Part shown: piece by piece, positions 36,730-50,056 of the stretch
Layout: each line of letters begins with the position of its first letter
How positions within the stretch are numbered: the stretch's first letter is position 1
From: Bryoerythrophyllum caledonicum
Lineage: Eukaryota > Streptophyta > Bryopsida > Pottiales > Pottiaceae
Direction of reading: 5' to 3'
Assembly (NCBI GenBank): GCA_963971425.1
Contig: OZ020517.1
Location: forward strand, 27,608,668-27,672,667
DNA: 64,000 nucleotides
Made by a program: the position numbers and the translations under genes
The notes under the pieces: model-generated
Seen by the model: the letters and a program-made list of their open reading frames with translations, nothing else
Told to the model about the DNA's origin: nothing
Database searches by the model: none

Positions 36730-38990
36730 CGTCACAGTTTATTCAGATTCGGGAATCTGGAGTAGATGCTCAGGAATTTTCCGGGTTTTCTGCCTCTGCT
36801 ATGACAAACTGCGATGGTTACTGGAGAGAGATGAGGTTATTTTCGAGCTTGCTCGAAAAATCTGTAGCTCATACTGGAGGTAAGCTGTGAACTACGCATC
36901 TGGATTGGTTAACCAATCCGTTCTTTGATGGCTTGTAGAGTCTGACCACTTCGCTTTGCTGCAACTCTTGGTATGGAATATGTGGTGAGGTGTCATGTGA
37001 ACTTGATGAGAGCAGTACTGATTGCAATCATACATACGAGTGGTAAGCTGATTGCGGCGTCTCTAGTACTGGAAGTTGATGCCTCTGAAGATATCTGACA
37101 GGCTCTTATTGACTGTTATGTTAGAACTTACAAAATAAATTCATTTTGTATCCTACTACTCAGTCGCTACTGTGGGGTTCAAATTTTACTCATTACAGTC
37201 TCTGTCACCTTTTAATTTTAATCTGCTTCTCTGGTCTTTTTTTCCTTTTCTATTTTTCTTGTCTTCTTCTCTCGTTTTTCCTTGTTTTCTTTTTCCCTTT
37301 TTTCCTTCTCTCTCTTCTTTACCTCTTTACTTTTTATCCGACTTCCTGGTCTTTGAATGAAGGTAGCAGTAAGAGCTGTTCATGTGAGGCTTTCTGATCA
37401 TGTCAGCGAACTGGAAGGGGTTCAGGATTTTTCTTTTCCGTAATTTGTTTGTTGATCATTAAATGCCATTCTTTCATGCTGTTGTACTGGCATGTAAACA
37501 AACTGTTCAGTATGAAGTTGCTTAAGTTTCACATGCTTTTGGAGTTGTGATCTGGTACAAGATTATGTACAACTTTTGACAATGATATTGACAACTTCCT
37601 GACCATGCCTATGGTCTGTCATATCTGGAGCGTACTTGTGTTTTAGTCAATCTTTGCAGTGTGTTGCATTAAGCATCACACCCTGCATTTTCATACATAG
37701 AAATCAATAGGTGAGCTAACTTCAGAATGCCTGTACATCCTATTTTCCAAGGACACTTGTGCATGCTTTTATTGTCTTCCTGGATGAGGTTCTTGTCCTA
37801 GAGCCAAAGGGCTGTTATTGTGTCAGTCGTGATGTACCAAAATATTTAGAAGGTAGATGCTTGATTGATATCACGCGTATGTCCTGGGTCAGAGTCAGAG
37901 TTTGCATAAGTCAATAGACTACTGACATCAAATATTTTTTTATGTTGATTTGCTTACATGTTGGTTCAATATTTCTTTTAACTTCATTGAGAGCGTTATT
38001 CTAGTAAGCTTTTTATCTTGCAATTTGGAATCATTGCAAAACCTGAAGTTTATTAAATGATTAAATTCTCAGTATGATCATTTAATTTAATCTTATTTTT
38101 TCTTTGAGGGACCTTTGATGTTAGTTTTGTATATGAAATATTGAATTATTTGTCAAAATATAAGACCGTAGCATCTTTGTGGGAATTTCGTTATTTTTTC
38201 CTACCACTTCCAACAAAAATATTATACTATCATAAGTGGTGTTTTGTTCATGTTGAGTACGTGTGTATAATATTTGAAAATTTTATACTATTAATTTATA
38301 TTATTATCTTTTGTAATATTTAAAAACTTTTTCTTGGTTAAAAAAAGATTTTCATTTTTATCATGTATGATTTTAATAGATCTTTCTCTTCTCATAAAAC
38401 TTGGAGTTTTTTTTAATACAACATGACTTGAATTTGATTATTCCTAATGAAAAAAGTGCAAGAAGTGGCATAAACCTTCAATTTGAGTCTCTAAAGAGCC
38501 AAGTTCACATAAAATAAAAATGTTTTACTGGTAAATTATAACTAAAATTTTAACCCTTCCACAATTTTTTTAATATACTACATCAATCTAGTGCCTCTAA
38601 ATTTTGTTGTGCAAGGAACTAAGATTGGATAGACCATGATGGTAATGAATTTTGGTATTTTGCAATACAAAAAATGAACATGAGAAGTCATAATTTGTTC
38701 TACTTTACACAAAAAAGTTCATTTCTATTGACTTCAAATATAAGTGTCTTGATACATTATGCAGTTGAACTTTATAGAATTTTTATGCATTTTCTTTTAA
38801 TAGCCTACGTAGGTTGGAGTTGGAAATTATAGTTTTATTAGTAAAAACCCTCTTAATAAGGTATTTTAGTTTGTCATGCGATCTTGGACACTTCCCTGTC
38901 AAAATATGTTGGATGGAATTACTTGGATGAACTATAAGGTATACTACGCTCAATATATAAAATAAATGATGGATGTATACATTTACATAT
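36730..38990. other. 3' flank and AT-rich spacer
   Basis: The first part is the likely 3' untranslated region of the NFKBIL1-like gene. A pyrimidine-rich tract (Ctt/tcc) lies at about 37220-37345. No gene seen. Confidence 0.5.
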
Positions 38991-39009
38991 GTTTATTTAA
39001 ATGGAGATT

Positions 39010-40240
39010 GCCCTTGGATTGTTGGGGACAACGGGGATCCATTAGTCTATATCTCTTCTCTCTAATATCTCTTTATCTCTCTATATTTCTACTACATATA
39101 ATAAAAGAGGAAGGGCAAATACCGGATCGATACCCAATCAATCTGTTGTGCCATGTGGCGATATCCGGCCTACCCCAATACTGGCCTTCCTTGACATGTG
39201 GCAATAGCTAGGAACAATATAAGGCCTATGGGTATCACCTAGGTATCACCTAGATATCACACCACATGATGCGACGATATGTGGCATTTAATATTGTTAT
39301 AATTAATTTTACTTTTTTTTTTAGACTTTTAGTTACCTAACCAAAATTTACACTACATGTTGGGAACAACAAGTCGGTGTAGCAGTCTACTCTATATTAT
39401 AAAAGAGCAAGGCCAAGAATCGGACCAATACCTAGGCATCTCAAAATGCGCCACATGGCAATATCTAAGCCACTTTTACTTTAAATACATAGGAAATCCA
39501 GGTATCTAAGTAATGGGCATATGTTTACTTCATTGAGGATTATCATTGGCCTGTTGGGGACAACGAGGGGTCTACTACTGTATATATATATAAACGCCTG
39601 TAGGTATCATGTGATATCCACCATAGGAGGCGACAACACATGGCATTTAGTTTTATTATTTTTACTTGTACAATTTAAGTTAACTTACCTAAACTTACAT
39701 TACTTGTTGTGGACAACGGGTTGGTCTATTAGTATTTTTATATATACTCTAGAAATGGTGGTGGTAAGCTCGGAGATAACTTGGAGATGTTTCTGGGAAT
39801 AAGGACAAGGATCGGATTTGGAGCATGGACTTAACTTTTACTTTGATTTTGATTTTTACAGTTTTATGCTTTTGCAATCTAGTTCCAATTGCATGTGGGC
39901 TAGATCAATGGATCCTTTTTTTACAAACAAACAAAGATTCCACGTTTAGTACTCTACTTTTATGCCTTTGTGGTTTTTAAGATGTTTGGACAATGAAACA
40001 AAGAGTCCGTTAGCATTTAACTTACCTAAACTTACATTACATGTTGTGGGCAACATGTCAGTATACTTATTTGATAATAGAATTGGTGTCTATGCAAATG
40101 TGCATGTGCTAAAATTTTGTCATTTTACTTTTGAATGTTTTATACTTTTGCTTAAATGCTATTTAAATCTTATATCTATATACTTATTGTTATATGTTTA
40201 TATTATATATAATAGTGTACTGACCCGTTGTCTCCAATGA
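39010..40240. repeat. Cluster of Helitron-like termini
   Basis: The motif gttggggacaacggg or close variants occurs five times in direct orientation (about 39020, 39360, 39555, 39705, 40042) and once inverted near 40217-40232. Two are followed closely by tctactctatattataaaag or ctactacatataataaaaga, similar to the TC-starting 5' ends of plant Helitrons. Downstream of each lie related blocks containing rnatcggaccaatacc-like and gccacatggcaatatc-like text. This suggests several short non-autonomous Helitron-type units inserted in series. Assignment from end similarity only. Confidence 0.45.
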
Positions 40241-40249
40241 GGCAGCGTA

Positions 40250-41370
40250 TCATGTTTTTGACAAATCGTAAATCACACAAAGAACAACAATTCTTCTTGA
40301 GGCACTCTTGTGCTACACCATGTATGAAAGAAAATTGGACCACTTGGGTGAGGTGTACACCTCGACGTTAACAACGAAGTTAGTGGAATTCTTGCTTGTT
40401 ACTCTTGGATTTCCTGCCAACAAAACAAAATAAAAAACAACCACAAGCAGCATATAATTCCTCCAATAACACAAACATCAAATAGGTTTTACCAACTTTC
40501 ATAGTTAAACATTACTCTATACAAGGCCCGTGTTCATGAATCTTCCTAAGGCCTAATCAAGGATCATTAGCCCTAGACAAACAAACAAACAAACAAGACG
40601 TCAGAGAGGATTGTTTTTGTAGAAAATAGCATCCAACTATCTATAGACACACAAATCCAAATACAGAGACTCATTGTGACCTAATCAAAATCCTCCAAGA
40701 ATTAGGGTTTCTACTTTGAGTTTCCGTTGTTTTTCTATTTGAAATTACAAACGCGTAGAAGATTTATATGATTTTCTTCACGTTGAAATGGATCAAACGA
40801 GCTATTAGGGTACTTTGCATAATGCAGATTATAGGAACTTTGCTTCTCAAGTGCCGAGCTCGGTTTGCAAGCAGCCGCGGTAATGGACTTTCTCAGCATC
40901 TAAAACATGTGACAAATATAAACAGTCAAAAATTTGAAACCCTCACATGCCATTGCTATCCTAGTTGGTATCACGCATAAAAAGAGAGTCACCGTGCATA
41001 CACCTTAATTTGGCTCACCTTGAGCTCATCCAAATTGTTACCACAAAACTCACTTGACAAAGGGAAAAAAAATTTGGTGGTAGCACAACCAAGGGAACCG
41101 CAAAAACCAAAGCCGGTGAACGGAATTGTCATTAGGCTGACGCACATGAGCCCCCACAGCCAGAAATTGGGCCTCAACCCGCCTACTCTAGACCTCCTTA
41201 AGCACCCACAAGCCCAAAAGTAGTTGCCCCAAGAGAATGTTGAGTTAGCACCCTAACGGTCTACAAGAGGGATATTCTACCCAATGAGATTTATTTCTTC
41301 CGACTTTTCTAATAGATCTATCCATTCATCCACCACTACCACTACCACAACTATCATCACCATCTTAGAG
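40250..41370. other. Gene-less spacer
   Basis: No credible coding exon, RNA gene or inverted-repeat element recognised. Confidence 0.4.
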
Positions 41371-41375
41371 CTCTC

Positions 41376-42390
41376 TTGCTTTATCCTCTCTTGATGTGTT
41401 TTAAAGTTTCATTTGTGTTGTTTTGGAGTGCTATGAGGTTATGCCGTCCTAGCCAATTTTCAAGTAGGTGGCCTTTTGAACTTGATGCTCTTAGATGGGC
41501 CTTCTTGAACGACGAAAGCCTTGTAAAGAAGAAGATTAATAGAGAATGGTCTGATGATAGTGTAACATATTTTTGACCGTGTGTTCCGAGAAGCATTGAG
41601 AGAATGATTGCAAACCTTTTAGACAAAAGCAGTGGATAGGATTTGCAAGGAAGATGAATGCGGAGTTCCATGTCATGCCAAAACAAACTTAGGAACATTA
41701 CAGGGACATATGGTTGAGAATGAGGCTCACGTGTGAAGCGGAAAAGAAGAAGCAAAGAGCGATTGAGGCTGCATTCACAAAGTGGCCTTCTGACAATTTG
41801 CTTGGGTGTATTGCAAATATTTGAGGTAAATTAATTCATATATTATTTTTGTAAATTTTTTGTGAATTTTAGAAAATATTGTTAAATTCCTTTGGTATTT
41901 CATTACTTTATTATTTTATGTTTGAATGTCAAAGAATGTGTTTCTCTCGCTAAAGGGTGTGCTAATTGAGTGTATTTCTTGCTTAAATGTGCCTCATGGT
42001 GTAGATTAGAAGATTCACATGCCACACAAGGAGATCCATGAATTGAGTGATGAGCAATTAGAGTCTTTATCAAATGCTACTTCCTCAGATGACACTTCCA
42101 AAACACCAATTTCTTTGCGATCAAAATTTGGCAAGCACTTGTATATTGGTGGACAAGTAAACAAGAGTGCAAAGAAGCGAAGGAAAAAGGTCAGTGCATG
42201 TGACTAATTTATTGCGACCGCCATCGGTAAGTTCTTCAAGGACATCATGGAAATTTTTTTAAGTGAAAATTCAAATGCCCAAAGATGTTTTTAGAGAGTA
42301 AAAAACATAGAAGAGATGTGTTATTACAGGGACAAGCACAAATAGCTACATTGTTTGTAGAGGCCTTGAAAAACAAAGGTCCATCTTGAG
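41376..42390 (+). pseudogene. Transposon-associated Myb/SANT-like ORF remnant
   Basis: Across frames and stops one reads QWIGFARKMNAEFHVMPKQT, a stop, EHYRDIWLRMRLTCEAEKKK and AIEAAFTKWPSDNLLGCIAN. Then follow HELSDEQLESLSNATSSDDT and the basic NKSAKKRRKK. The arrangement (Trp-spaced helical domain, acidic/Ser segment, basic stretch) resembles the Myb/SANT-like proteins carried by plant PIF/Harbinger-type transposons. No transposase is adjacent. Family assignment is tentative. Confidence 0.3.
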
Positions 42391-42399
42391 ATTTTTTAC

Positions 42400-45300
42400 A
42401 GCTAGTTTATATTAGCAGCAAGTTTTTTGCATTGCATTGTATTTTCTCACTGTTTTTATAAATTTAAATTTGAATTGTCTTTTTATGTTACAATTTTTGA
42501 AAAAAAAATAAAAAAATTTCATCCTTATAATTTATTGTTGGAAATGATTTTTTAATCGATAAGGTTCTAGTGGATGAAATTTTGCGAGTATGTTACGAAA
42601 TAAGTCTTAATTATGATCTTAGAGTTAAAGTTATAATTAAAGAAGATATTTCATTTTTTCACTGCACTAGAATCAACAATTCATAAGTGTTTCTAGTGTG
42701 AGATTGTTTAAGAAATTTAATGGTTATATAGGTGGAATTTTCGTGACAAAGATAAGGTACTACATATTGTTGATTGTAGTATGTAGCTTATGGACATGAG
42801 ACCCACGTGATCATGTGCGCAAGACTCTATTTTGTTTAGAAGAAAAATTTAGAGATTAAATAAGTGGAATTTTTTAATAGAGAAATTGTATGGCATGATG
42901 TTAATTAAAGTATGTATTCTGATTGGAAATGTGTTTGATCTGAGATTGACTTGAATGAGCATTTGGAATTGTGACTACTCTAGAATGTGCATTTTTGCAT
43001 CTTAGAATTTCTTGAAATCTAAATTTAAAATCTTGTTTACGAGTCTAAGAAAATGTAATCGATCAGGAATATGTATTAGTTTCCATGTTTTCAATGCATT
43101 TTACAATCTAGTGATTGCTTATTGTTTCTTACACCATAAAGCTAAAATTTTTAAAAATTGTAAGAAGATGGTAGTCCAATTCTCTTTTATGTATTTTCTC
43201 CTGATTTTCCTATTTACTGAGGATATTTATGAAATTCTTGTTAGCTTCTTTGTAATCATCGGTCTTTATAGCATGTGCATGAGTACAAAGATGAAGACAA
43301 GCATGGAACCTAGGTAGAGGATTTAAAACTACTCCCGCGAAGGCTATTATTCTTGATGTCACCATTAACAATCACAATCAGCTCTTGAATGCGATGACCT
43401 ATTGGAACAAGTAAATTGACATGTTTCTTTCCTTGCTTATGTTTTTGTTCCAATTTTTTTGAAATTTATCAATTTGATGTTCATGATGTGTCTTAAATAT
43501 AAGTCATTTGAATTTTGCAAGCAAAGATAAAATGATCATATTGCGCAAAAGTTCACTCATGACCTGAAGATAATCTAGAACTTCAAACTCTTAGGGTTTG
43601 AGCAACTAAAAGGCCTCATTAGTGAGGACTATGAAAGTAGCATAATATATTGATCAACAAGAAGTGGTATCACACAACACGCAATGCTTTTTTGAATTTT
43701 TTGAATGTGGTACATTTATTTCTACAAATCTTGTTGTGTGTAGTTTTAAAAATGTCATTCTTCCTCAATGTTATTTTGTATTTGTGTTTCTTATTTTCCT
43801 TTAGTACAATTGCATTAATTTGATCTTCATTACTTTGTGGTTTTGTAACATTATTACTATCTAAGAAGAGTGCATTTGGATGTAAAAAGACTTTTTAGTT
43901 ACAAAGAACGGTGAGGACCGGGTTTGGAGTTCCTCGAAATTAATAAGGCTTTGTTTTGAGGTTGTAGCAAAGATAAAGACTGCTTGTTTAACTATCTTAA
44001 ATTTCTTCCTAGCCATTGCTTATCCAGCAAGTGGTAAAGGTTTTTGAAAGAGGTATGTGTATTCAAACTTAGTAGGTGTGATTTAAATCATCGTTGTATA
44101 ACTTGCAAAAATTGAGCATGCACTAAAATAAATTCAATATTTCAACCTACATATATTAATTGCAGGTGTTTATGCACTTGCACATATATTTAACTAGGCC
44201 GGATATGTTTTCAGAAAAGATCCAACTAACTTGTAATTTGAAGGTAGCTCCTTGGTTCAAGAAATGTTGGTGCATGTGGTGGATTATGAGAAAGAAAAGC
44301 CGCGAGGGGTATAATTCTCCTTCATACCTTGCTTCAAAAAAGATCCTCTAGGTTTGGATTGATCATGTTGAGTGTAGGATTGTGATGAGTAGTTTAAAAT
44401 TGTAACTTTGTTTGTGATTGTGATAATTAAAGTTTATTGTCTTTCTATGGGCAATGTTAATATAACACAATAATTGTTGCTAAAATTATGGTTAAGCAAG
44501 ATGTACAGCTAAGCGACTTTGTCTCTTATTTGCACAATTGGTTTATCGATCCCGGATTCTTTAGAGATCTCTCCATAATCGACCATTGGTACCGTGCCCT
44601 CTCTTTGGAGCAGGGCAAGTAGCTGATCCACTTTGGCCGTACTCTTGCTTGACTATAAGTTGTGCAAGATACAACGCCATTTAGAAAAAATGTTATGTGG
44701 AGATCGGATAAACCGTGCAGCTCTCAAAAACTCTACATTAGAATGCCAAACGCTCCTTGCACGGAAAAGTTTGTTTTATACAAAGCCTCTTGAATTAATT
44801 GACAACCTCTGAGACCTTCACAATAGAGTATTATCAGCTAAGGAATTTGGGCTATCTATTACCCCCTAGCAAGTACGGAGAAAAAGCCTTCTATATAGTC
44901 TTTTAGGTCAAACAATGTTGTTCAAGTAGCTTCATGGTATAACATGAATTGGCATAGTTATTTTGCATAGTTAGTACTTCCAAACATATCAACATAAAGA
45001 ATTGTAAGCTTCCTACTCCGATCAACAACAACCTAATATTGCATGATAAAGCCCTATTATTAACGTATTTATCTGAACTTTGGAAAAGAGGTTAGAGAAT
45101 ATTGAAGTCGGTGCTATCTATGGCCCCACGACATAAGACAATTTACAAACCTCACGGAATGGATCCATGGACATTTGCAATTTGTTATCTATAGATCATT
45201 TGAATTCATGCCTCAACTAAGCATTAATAGTCTTTACTACGTCTCAAATGATTGCAATAGTTGTATTGTTTTCAATTTCAAAGAATTCTAAGCATATCAA

Positions 45301-45918
45301 TAAATTGACCCCCTGAGTTAGTTTGTATAAATAGCAAGAAATCCAAATATTAGAAGGAATGGCCATTCCATAATGAATGGTATGACATTCCATGCGAAGA
45401 TATAGTAGGTTGGTTAAATAAAAAACATACGTTTTAGTCATTTTGAAATTCTCTAGCCACCTTTTTCCAACATATTCCTGAAGCGCAAGCGAGAGAAACA
45501 AAAGGTAGAACACATATTAAGCATCCCATCATCTCAATTCTCTACCTTAAAGGATGATGGTATGAACAACTCTAACATTGTGAAGGACTAAGGCAACAAA
45601 TGCATTTATTTGATCTAAAATCTTCTGCACCTAAAATATAGCAACTCTAGGCTCTTCATTTGGAGAGTAAATCTTCAGGGGAGAGACCATGGTGTCCAAA
45701 TGTTTTGGAACAGGATAACAAGTGACGAAAGAAAAACTACAACATGGTGAGGATTTTTTGGACCATCCATTGGAGATTTGATTTCCCATAAAGACTATGC
45801 TAACACAATACTCTCCAAGGACCAAATCCAAGACTTTGCAAAAGCCAAGAAGATCAATCTAACAATGGAGAAATCACATTAGTGACAAAAGATAGTCAAC
45901 TTTAAAGGAAAAGAATGC

Positions 45919-45954
<36 letters not shown>

Positions 45955-47060
45955 ACTACAAAGAAGATTCAAGGTTAGCAATATGTGGAATCCACCTTTG
46001 AAGTACACCGTTGAACTAAATTTTAGATATCTAGCACATCCAAAGAGGACGACCAATATTGCACATGTTGAAAATCTACCAATGTAGAAATAAGCTATCT
46101 TCTTCTTCATTTTTGTATGTGCAGCTTACTTCCAATACAGAAGGGAGACCGTAAGTGCCTTGAAATAGCTCAAAAACATTTGCTTAACATCCAAAAAATG
46201 GTAGAAATAGATAAGTCTTAAAACCTTCTCCGCACTTTTTAGGTTGGCTCAAAATCAAATAAAATTAATCTCATATGAATTTGCTTAAAATGTCAAAAAT
46301 CCTATATTGAACTTTGTTCTTTCAAATATTTATCCAAAGTTTTTTACTTTGTTAGGCAATGAATAACTTCCTTCTTTAGTAAGCCATTGAGAATAGAGAT
46401 CATTGTGGTCTTTTTATGTTTTTTAAATTCAAGAAAAGATCATTTCTTTTTTTATTTGTTTGAATTTGGATTTGAGTTCAAAATGAGTTCAGAAAAGAAT
46501 ATGACATAAAAAGCTCCATCTTGAACAAGCTACTTAAATAAATTTATTTTGAGAATGCTACATCAATCTAGTAAGACTATATTCATTTGTACTACTAGTT
46601 AAAATAGTCATTTTTGCAATTTCAACTAGAATAAACTTGAATTATGGAAATAATAAATCCCATGGCTAATCACGTGGGAGATGTTCATGTGTTTAAAGAT
46701 GCAAAATCAATATTATTATTTTCTTTTATTTACTCCAAACAATATAATCTTCCACTCTTTAAGGTAGAGAAATTTTAAATTGATTTAATTAACTATCTAA
46801 TAGTCCTCTTTAAAATCTTTTTATAAACCCCTAAGGAAACAAGTGTCTCTTTAGGGGACAAATTTTTCAATTTGATTGCAATAATCGTTCAATATGTACG
46901 CTCAAAATTCACAAAAAATTTACTACATTATCTCATATATGTTTAGAAGAAGATGCAACAGTTACATTCTCAAACATTTCATCTTGGCAGTTATTAAACA
47001 ATGGAGTACAAATTCCTCTAAAATGCCTTGGTGAAAAGAAAGAAACATATATGTATTTTA
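42400..47060. other. Gene-less spacer with TE fragments and (CA)n
   Basis: About 42490-42720 (ttcactgcactagaatcaac) is a decayed minus-orientation fragment of the 0.93-kb TTAA family. A (CA)n microsatellite occupies 45919-45950. No intact gene or transposase seen; isolated open frames near 44160, 45244 and 45874 lack splice context and domain similarity. Confidence 0.5.
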
Positions 47061-47063
47061 GTC

Positions 47064-47978
47064 TCTAAATTTCTTTGACAATTTTACATAAAAAACACTT
47101 CAAAAATGTTGATTCTAGAAAAACTTTTTATTTTTATTTTTAATTGTAGGATTTTAGTTAAGAATCATTATGTAAAATAATCACAAATTTCATAAACTTT
47201 CACGCAAGGATTGAAATATTATAGTGTTTGAAGTGGGAGAAATGACCTAGTCTCTTCCCTGCATTAAGTGGATTAATAGACTTTGACCTCACTTGGCGCC
47301 AAATATTTTCACTACACAAGAACTAACTTCATTACCATCATGTTAAGCATCATATTAGTTCCTTGTACACCAAATTTTCTAGGTAGAGAAAGGATGTAGC
47401 ATATTCAAAACAAATGTGCAAGCTGTATAGGTTCAAAATTTGCCAATTCACGTTTTTTTTTGGGTGAAATTTATATGATTTAGAATGATAATTTGAATGC
47501 TTGATAAAAATGTATACACCACATATTTCACAAGGTTTTAAAAATAAAAATAAAAACTATAAAGATCTCTAAGTTTTGGTGGAAAAGAAGAAGTTTTTTT
47601 GTTACCTTGCCCGACAAAGTGTGAAAATGTTTGACTTGAGTTTAAATGCAATTTTTCACTCAGGAAATGAATTTGTTTTTGACTATATGAAAGGGAATAA
47701 TATGACTTTCCTAATATTAAAAATCTCACATATAATAATAAAGTGTTACAGCAAAAGTTTGTGGAGTTGTCCAAGATGCCAGCACTCCAGAAGTTTTCTT
47801 AAGATGGCATAACTTCTTTTCCCATAGGTTCAATTAGAGTAACATTTAGGTGTCGTCTTCTTGCATTGCAACCATGGGAATGTGCCCAAGATTTGCAAAA
47901 GCCCACCTCGGGACTTTTGTCATGACAACTTTGAAACATTAATTATTATTATAAAACCTAGTCATGGAATCTTAGGGG
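47064..47978 (+). mobile_element. TTAA-family element, ~915 bp, decayed ends (module B)
   Basis: Shares the internal text of the 0.93-kb family (ttgacaattttacat, gattgaaatattatagtgtt, gtgtgaaaatgtttgactt). The right module matches the interrupted copy at 8067-9938. The right end CTTAGGGG is followed by TTTAA; the left terminus is eroded (CTCTAAATTTC). It contains the intact site ttcttaagatgg (TTAA at 47799-47802) corresponding to the insertion site of the element at 8837. Confidence 0.65.
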
Positions 47979-48487
47979 TTTAAGATATGGCAAGTGTATC
48001 TAAGAGGGTCCCAACTAGATTGTATCTTGCGCAAGACAAGTAACTTAATGTGAGGTTGAATCCGGAAATCAATGGAAAAGCCATATCCTCAAATGTTGTA
48101 ACAGGGTCCATCCAAGGCCCCACTTTACCAGAATGATTCCTTGTGTGCAGGTAAAATACCTTCCAAGCCGTCCACATTTCAATATCCGGACATTAAAATA
48201 GAATTGCAGGCTTGAATCGGAAATTATCAGTGCCAAAAGCTACGTCATTTTTCCTCCTGAAAACCTCAAAATCTGCTGAAAAAATCACATGAACATTTTC
48301 TACAAATTTTTGCACTAAAAAATTAAAAAATTCTCCTGTACATTGAAACTACCCCATCTTGAAATATGATAAATAATTTTTACACTTGCCCATGTCAAGT
48401 TTACAATAATTTGAGCAAAATTTGAGCATATTCAAAGATATTCATAAAATCTTGAGGAATGGTATTCATAAAATCTTGAGGAATGTA

Positions 48488-49796
48488 CAGTACCCACCAA
48501 TAAATATACGTTCGTGAACGTTTCCACACTACACTGCTGCCAACTTTGACACCCTCCTAAGGGCTGGAAAAATGTCATTTTACAATGAAATTTTTGGCAC
48601 AAGATCATTTCTATGTTGACAACATGTGTGCCAAATTTCAAGGCCAGAAGATGAATATAGAAAAAGATATTCCAAATTTACCAACAAGTGTAGGTGTAAG
48701 CCATTCACTATTGCCAATTTTGACACCCTCTTGAGGGCTGAAAATTTGATATTTTACCATGAAAGTTTTATCACAAGATCATCTCTATGCTCATAACATG
48801 TGTGTTAAATTTCAAAGCCATGTGATGAATACAATAATAGATACACAAGATTGTTTCTCATAGTTACACATGTTGGTAGATTTTGAATATGGGTTTTTTT
48901 ATTCATCTTCTAGCCTTGAAATTTGGCACACATGTTATATTCATAGAGGTGATCATGTGTTAAAAAATTTATAGTAAAATAACAATTTTTCAAACCTAGG
49001 GAAGGTGCCAAAGTTGAAATGGTACCCTTGGTTGTTTGTCACAATTAGCACGTTGGTAGATTTTGAATTTTTTCTTTTCTATCGTGGATATTTTAGACTT
49101 GAAATTAAGCACACATATAATCAACATAGAGATGGTCTTATGTCCAAAATCTCATGGGAAAAAATATAAAACTCAATCCATGGGAGGGTGTCAAATTTGG
49201 CAAGAATGAAATGTTTCTCACAACTACACATGTTGGTAGATTTCAAAAATCTTTTGCTGTGTAGGTATTCTGGCCTTAAAACTTGGCACACATGTATTTG
49301 ATATTGAAATGGTTTCATGCCGAAAATTTCATGCGCAAAAACAAAATATTTAATCCTTGGGAGTGTGTCAAAGTTGGCCAGGAGTGAAATGTTTCTTACA
49401 ACTACACTCACAACTACACATGTTGCTAGATTTTAAATATGTCTCTTTGTGTGGATGTTTTAGACTTTAAACATGTAATAAACACAGAGGCGGTCCCATG
49501 CCGAAAATTACATGGGCAAAAAGAAAAAATTCAATCCTTGGGAGGGTGTCAAAGTTCATAGCTATGAAACATTTCTTAGTGCTATCCATGTTGGTAGATC
49601 TTGAATATCTTTCTTTTAATTCGACTTCCGACCTTGAAATTTTGCACACATGTTGTCAACGTAGAAATGATCTTGTGCCAAAAATATCATGGTGAATTGA
49701 CAATTTTTCAGCCTTTAAAAGGGTGTCAAAGTTGGCAGCAGTGTAGAGTGGAAACGTACATATGCAAAATGAACGTATACTTATTGGTGGGTACTG
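48488..49796. mobile_element. 1.3-kb foldback element, TA target, internal repeats
   Basis: Flanked by TA (48486-48487 and 49797-49798). Ends CAGTACCCACCAATAAATAT and the complement of the right end CAGTACCCACCAATAAGTAT continue as inverted repeats for about 85 bp through the text acactgctgccaactttgac. The interior contains several diverged copies of a ~170-bp unit (gtgtcaaagttggc, ccttgaaatttggcacacat, gatcatgtg), inverted in the left third relative to the rest. CAGT-starting ends with TA duplication fit Tc1/mariner/pogo-type elements. No transposase. Confidence 0.75.
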
Positions 49797-49914
49797 TACT
49801 ATGAATTTGTTTGATAAGAATTAAAGACAAACATGTTGGTCATGTTGCACAATGTTGCACTAAAGGGGCTCGTCTGTCCATATCGACATCCATGTCATAA
49901 ACTTGGTTTAAGGG

Positions 49915-50035
49915 AACCCCTTGCTAACCAATAAAAACCCATAACCGACATCTATAAAAATTGGGGTATATCCAATCCACTCCCATCCCATTACCACCCA
50001 TTCGCCCATCCAAATGGAGGTTTGCTAGTAGTCAC
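49915..50035. repeat. Uninterrupted copy of the repeat hosting the 2893-3090 MITE
   Basis: Matches 2840-2890 joined to 3093-3160 (ataaaaattggggtatatcc ... cccattaccac ... caaatggaggt). It provides the empty site showing TA duplication for the MITE at 2893. Confidence 0.65.
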
Positions 50036-50056
50036 GTTTAGGGTTATGGGTTTCAA

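Noticed and set aside
45919..45950. Possible Z-DNA regulatory tract
   Set aside because: An ordinary (CA)n microsatellite with no gene nearby.
48430..49800. CRISPR-like or satellite array
   Set aside because: The repeats are diverged, of mixed orientation and bounded by inverted termini with TA flanks, so a foldback transposon explains them better.
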